Source: Clostridiales bacterium (GTDB lineage: Bacteria > Bacillota > Clostridia > Christensenellales > Aristaeellaceae). From it: DNA of 51,202 nt. Shown one piece after another: positions 49,293 through 51,202 of this stretch. The stretch covers positions 1 to 51,202 of the forward strand of contig SVHA01000012.1 in assembly GCA_015056085.1 (NCBI GenBank). The letters are read 5' to 3'. How positions within the stretch are numbered: the stretch's first letter is position 1; each line of letters opens with the position of its first letter. The position numbers were made by a program, and so were the translations under genes. The notes below the pieces were generated by a model that saw only the letters and a list, made by a program, of their open reading frames with translations, made no database searches and was not told where the DNA came from.

Positions 49293-50786
49293 TTAGTTGA
49301 AGGTGTACTTGTACACGCCAGCGGTAATGTAGTTACCGGTTTCGGTATCACGGCTGCCACCAGTCGCTTCGTACAGGCGAAGTTCAACGGTAATGGTCGT
49401 GCCGGCAGGCAGCTGCCCCGCGGTTTCGCTACCGACCATCTTTCCGCTCAGGTCAACTGCACCGCACAGGAAGCCAATGCCATCGTTGCCGTATTCGCAA
49501 AGTTCCCTGTAGGCAACGGTGATACCGCCATTGCCCATTGCATCCACCAGGCGAATTTCGGTGCCAGCCTTGATTTCCACATCGCTTGCCAGCAACACCC
49601 ACTTGTCGTTATTGAGAGAACACCAGGCATCATAGTAACCCGCCAAGCCAACGGAGTAAGCGGGAACATCCTTGTTCACCGACACCACGAAATCGGCGTG
49701 CCAGTCTGCCCATTCAGACACATCGCCCTCTTCGGCGGTCATGGTAGGCTCAAACTGGTAGAGTACATCCATCTTGACCTTACCAACATCAAAGCCCATT
49801 TTACTGTCAGTTGTGTCGATCAAAAGACCTTTTTCCACGACATCTACCTCACCATCTGCGCTCTTGATGGTGGTGTTTTCCGTCAGCGTGGTAACCTCGG
49901 CGAAGGGGGAGCCCTCCGGCGCGATCTCAGGAATCTCGATCTTAGCATTAACCCAGGGATGATTTTCAAGCACAGCAGGCTTGAAAGCAGCTTCCAGCGC
50001 AGTGTGAGCATCCGGGAAGTTGTTGGTCTGGCAAGCCTGAGTGAAAGCCAGCACTTCGTAGGTCTCACCCAGCAGTTCCATCTGCTCGTTGGTGGCGTTA
50101 TGCGTCATGACCACCTGCAGCAGAGAGGGGCGAGCGGTCTCGCCTGCGGGCAGGATGTACTTGTCCGTGCCCTTGTTCAGGGGATCCTTGTAAGTGCCGC
50201 AATAGATCAGGTAACGAGTGCCGTCAATTGTGTCATAGCCAACGCGCTCCCATTCATAGGCAGCATTGACATTCATCATGAATTCTTTGTCACTGCCTTC
50301 GCTGTAGTCCATTCCCTCAGGGCACTCAAAGGCCAGCCAGGTGCGGAAGTAGCAATCAGAAGCGCCCGTGTTCTTCACGAAGACGAACTTATCAACGACG
50401 CCCTTCAGACCATCGTCCCACAGACCATTGCCGTCCATCTCGACGCTGGTGTAATCGCCCCACTTGAACATCTCAGTCATCGTTTCAGCATTTCCGCTGC
50501 TGCCAGGCTTGGCGGTGTAGGGCTTATCAACAGAGGGATCTGCATAAGCAGGATACAGCGGCTTGCCCTCCACAAAGAGAACAAGATCGCCTTCCCCAGC
50601 TTCAGCGTTGTGAGCTACGTCAGTCTTACGCTGCAGCTCGAACTGGTCAATCTGCACATTGCCCAGCGTCATGACATTCACATCGCTGTCCGTGTCCGTC
50701 AGATAGGCCAAAGTTCCGCCCAGGCCCACTGCCAGAGACAGAACCAGACCCACCACCATGATCAGGGTCTTTTTGTTGAGTTTCAT
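49293..50786 (-). CDS. TasA-like SipW-type secreted protein (E, outside the operon)
   Basis: A 497-residue secreted protein. The signal MKLNKKTLIMVVGLVLSLAV then GLGGTLAYLTDTDSDVNVMT is clearly of the SipW class and close to that of the operon paralogues. The TasA-like part has FVFVKNTGASDCYFRTWLAFE, LPAGETARPSLLQVVMTHNA and VLAFTQACQTNNFPDAHTALEAAF. The C-terminal ~200 residues form a second beta-rich domain (MDVLYQFEPTMTAEEGD, EIRLVDAMGNGGITVAYREL, GTTITVELRLYEATGG). It is transcribed separately, from a promoter near 51185 with a ~390 nt leader holding a repeat-containing leader ORF and an attenuator. Confidence 0.82.
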   Translation of the reverse strand: MKLNKKTLIMVVGLVLSLAVGLGGTLAYLTDTDSDVNVMTLGNVQIDQFELQRKTDVAHNAEAGEGDLVLFVEGKPLYPAYADPSVDKPYTAKPGSSGNAETMTEMFKWGDYTSVEMDGNGLWDDGLKGVVDKFVFVKNTGASDCYFRTWLAFECPEGMDYSEGSDKEFMMNVNAAYEWERVGYDTIDGTRYLIYCGTYKDPLNKGTDKYILPAGETARPSLLQVVMTHNATNEQMELLGETYEVLAFTQACQTNNFPDAHTALEAAFKPAVLENHPWVNAKIEIPEIAPEGSPFAEVTTLTENTTIKSADGEVDVVEKGLLIDTTDSKMGFDVGKVKMDVLYQFEPTMTAEEGDVSEWADWHADFVVSVNKDVPAYSVGLAGYYDAWCSLNNDKWVLLASDVEIKAGTEIRLVDAMGNGGITVAYRELCEYGNDGIGFLCGAVDLSGKMVGSETAGQLPAGTTITVELRLYEATGGSRDTETGNYITAGVYKYTFN

Positions 50787-50984
50787 GTGGTTTTCCTCCC
50801 TTTCTTGTGTTCAAACGTTGCCGTTTGAAATTCTGGTTTGATTCCTGCGGTCGTGTTTTACCAATTGGTGTGGATGAAAGCAATTTTCCCAAGCGCAGCG
50901 TTGCCGCTCGCTGACCGCATGACAGGTCTTTCACCCTGCTGAGATTCCGCTTCCATCAACCCCTTTACCGCAGATTTTTCATAC

Positions 50985-51030
50985 AAAAAAGGCGCACTTG
51001 CCCCGCACATCATTGCAGAGGCCTTGCGCC
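50985..51030 (-). terminator. Attenuator hairpin in the leader of the outlying TasA-like gene
   Basis: On the minus strand GGCGCA (51030-51025) pairs with TGCGCC (50996-50991), with further inner pairing, followed by TTTTTT (50990-50985). It lies ~200 nt before the coding start, so it would stop transcription before the gene. Confidence 0.75.
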
Positions 51031-51073
51031 TGTGTATGCATTATGTTGGTCAAGAGCCCAAAAAAGGGTATAG

Positions 51074-51121
51074 TTATGCCTGCCTGCCTGCCTGCCTGCC
51101 TGCGCTTTCAGCGTAACGCAT
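51074..51121 (-). CDS. Leader peptide ORF built on a tetranucleotide repeat
   Basis: A 15-residue ORF, MRYAESAGRQAGRQA, ending in TAA. An AAGGA lies 5 nt before the ATG, and the ORF starts ~50 nt after the predicted transcript start. The last nine codons are made of GGCA units. With one more GGCA unit the frame stays open through the attenuator and stops right after its T tract. With one fewer unit it stops inside the hairpin. Translation is inferred, not shown. Confidence 0.5.
   Translation of the reverse strand: MRYAESAGRQAGRQA
51077..51103. repeat. Tetranucleotide simple sequence repeat (TGCC)6 plus TGC
   Basis: Six perfect TGCC units at 51077-51100 plus a partial unit to 51103 (GGCA on the coding strand). 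Tetranucleotide tracts of this kind are prone to slipped-strand change of repeat number. Confidence 0.95.
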
Positions 51122-51179
51122 GGGCGTCCTTCCCTTCTTTTTTCCTATCGATATCGCACGATAGAACTCAACCACGATA

Positions 51180-51185
51180 ATTATA
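51180..51185 (-). promoter_or_regulatory. -10 element of the outlying TasA-like gene
   Basis: A perfect TATAAT on the minus strand. The -35 at 17 nt spacing would begin one base past the window end, so it cannot be checked. Confidence 0.65.
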
Positions 51186-51202
51186 GCACAGCGCAAAATA
51201 GG

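Larger units (their letters stand above)
50787..51173 (-). other. Long structured 5' leader of the outlying TasA-like gene
   Basis: About 390 nt from the predicted start (~51173) to the gene. In order it holds a CTATCG/CGATAG hairpin (51164-51145), a 15-codon ORF with a tetranucleotide repeat, an attenuator hairpin, then ~200 nt with further stems (for example CAGCG...CGCTG near 50900). I compared the last part by eye with common riboswitch classes and recognise none. Confidence 0.65.

Noticed and set aside
50787-50984. Possible known riboswitch (cyclic-di-GMP, cobalamin or similar) in the leader of the TasA-like gene
   Set aside because: A few short matches such as GGGTGAAAGACC were seen, but the conserved cores of these classes are not present in order.

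Overview
The window reads as a chromosomal segment of a GC-rich Bacillota, most likely a gut-type Clostridia. The evidence is Gram-positive-style ribosome binding sites, a T-box leader, a single-chain GlyRS, a stand-alone L7Ae protein before rpsL, the rph/rdgB/ysnB gene order, and SipW/TasA-type secreted proteins. Assignment to a family (Christensenellales or Oscillospirales) is a guess. No rRNA, tRNA or CRISPR array was found.

Positions 1-12,100 hold the core transcription and translation genes in an unusual layout. The str operon (L7Ae-like, rpsL, rpsG, fusA, tuf) runs leftward and rpoB-rpoC runs rightward from one ~650 bp divergent control region. Positions 12,100-19,650 (rightward) carry a shikimate-kinase-like gene, a GyrB/ParE-GyrA/ParC pair, ybaB-recR and rmuC. 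Positions 20,490-28,000 carry galM, then a leftward rph::rdgB / ysnB-like / nadE / nrdR operon (the NadE has lost its glutaminase cysteine), pgsA, and a DUF362-ferredoxin protein. Positions 28,080-33,345 carry a small orphan ORF, a large membrane-anchored beta-propeller protein, glpK and a cupin. Positions 34,580-37,680 are a leftward TrpXYZ-type ABC transporter behind a tryptophan-type T-box leader. The glyS gene follows, divergently.

Three intergenic regions (about 19.6-20.4, 33.3-34.6 and 39.3-39.65 kb) are filled by mosaic arrays of short GC-rich palindromes and shared modules. The arrays abut or invade the ends of the neighbouring genes. The two larger ones are built as facing inverted halves.

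The most interesting region is 39,660-51,202. A leftward operon encodes a SipW-type (Ser/His) signal peptidase with a ~160-residue Gln/Pro/Gly/Tyr-rich tail. It is followed by five TasA/camelysin-like secreted proteins, two of them with beta-helix-like tails, and a pilin-like protein with a sortase-type IPDTG end. Upstream of sipW, two near-identical ~20 bp palindromic sites with oppositely oriented GT cores flank a 200 bp AT-rich segment that carries outward promoters. A small serine recombinase gene lies next door. This is the expected architecture of an invertible promoter switch. A sixth TasA-like gene (49,293-50,786) has a leader with a 15-codon ORF made largely of a tetranucleotide repeat, followed by a terminator hairpin. 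Changing the repeat number by one unit would make the leader ORF read through the terminator or stop inside it. The region therefore looks like an extracellular-fibre system under two separate phase-variation controls: DNA inversion for the operon and repeat slippage plus attenuation for the outlying gene. The sequence features are visible directly. The switching behaviour is inference.
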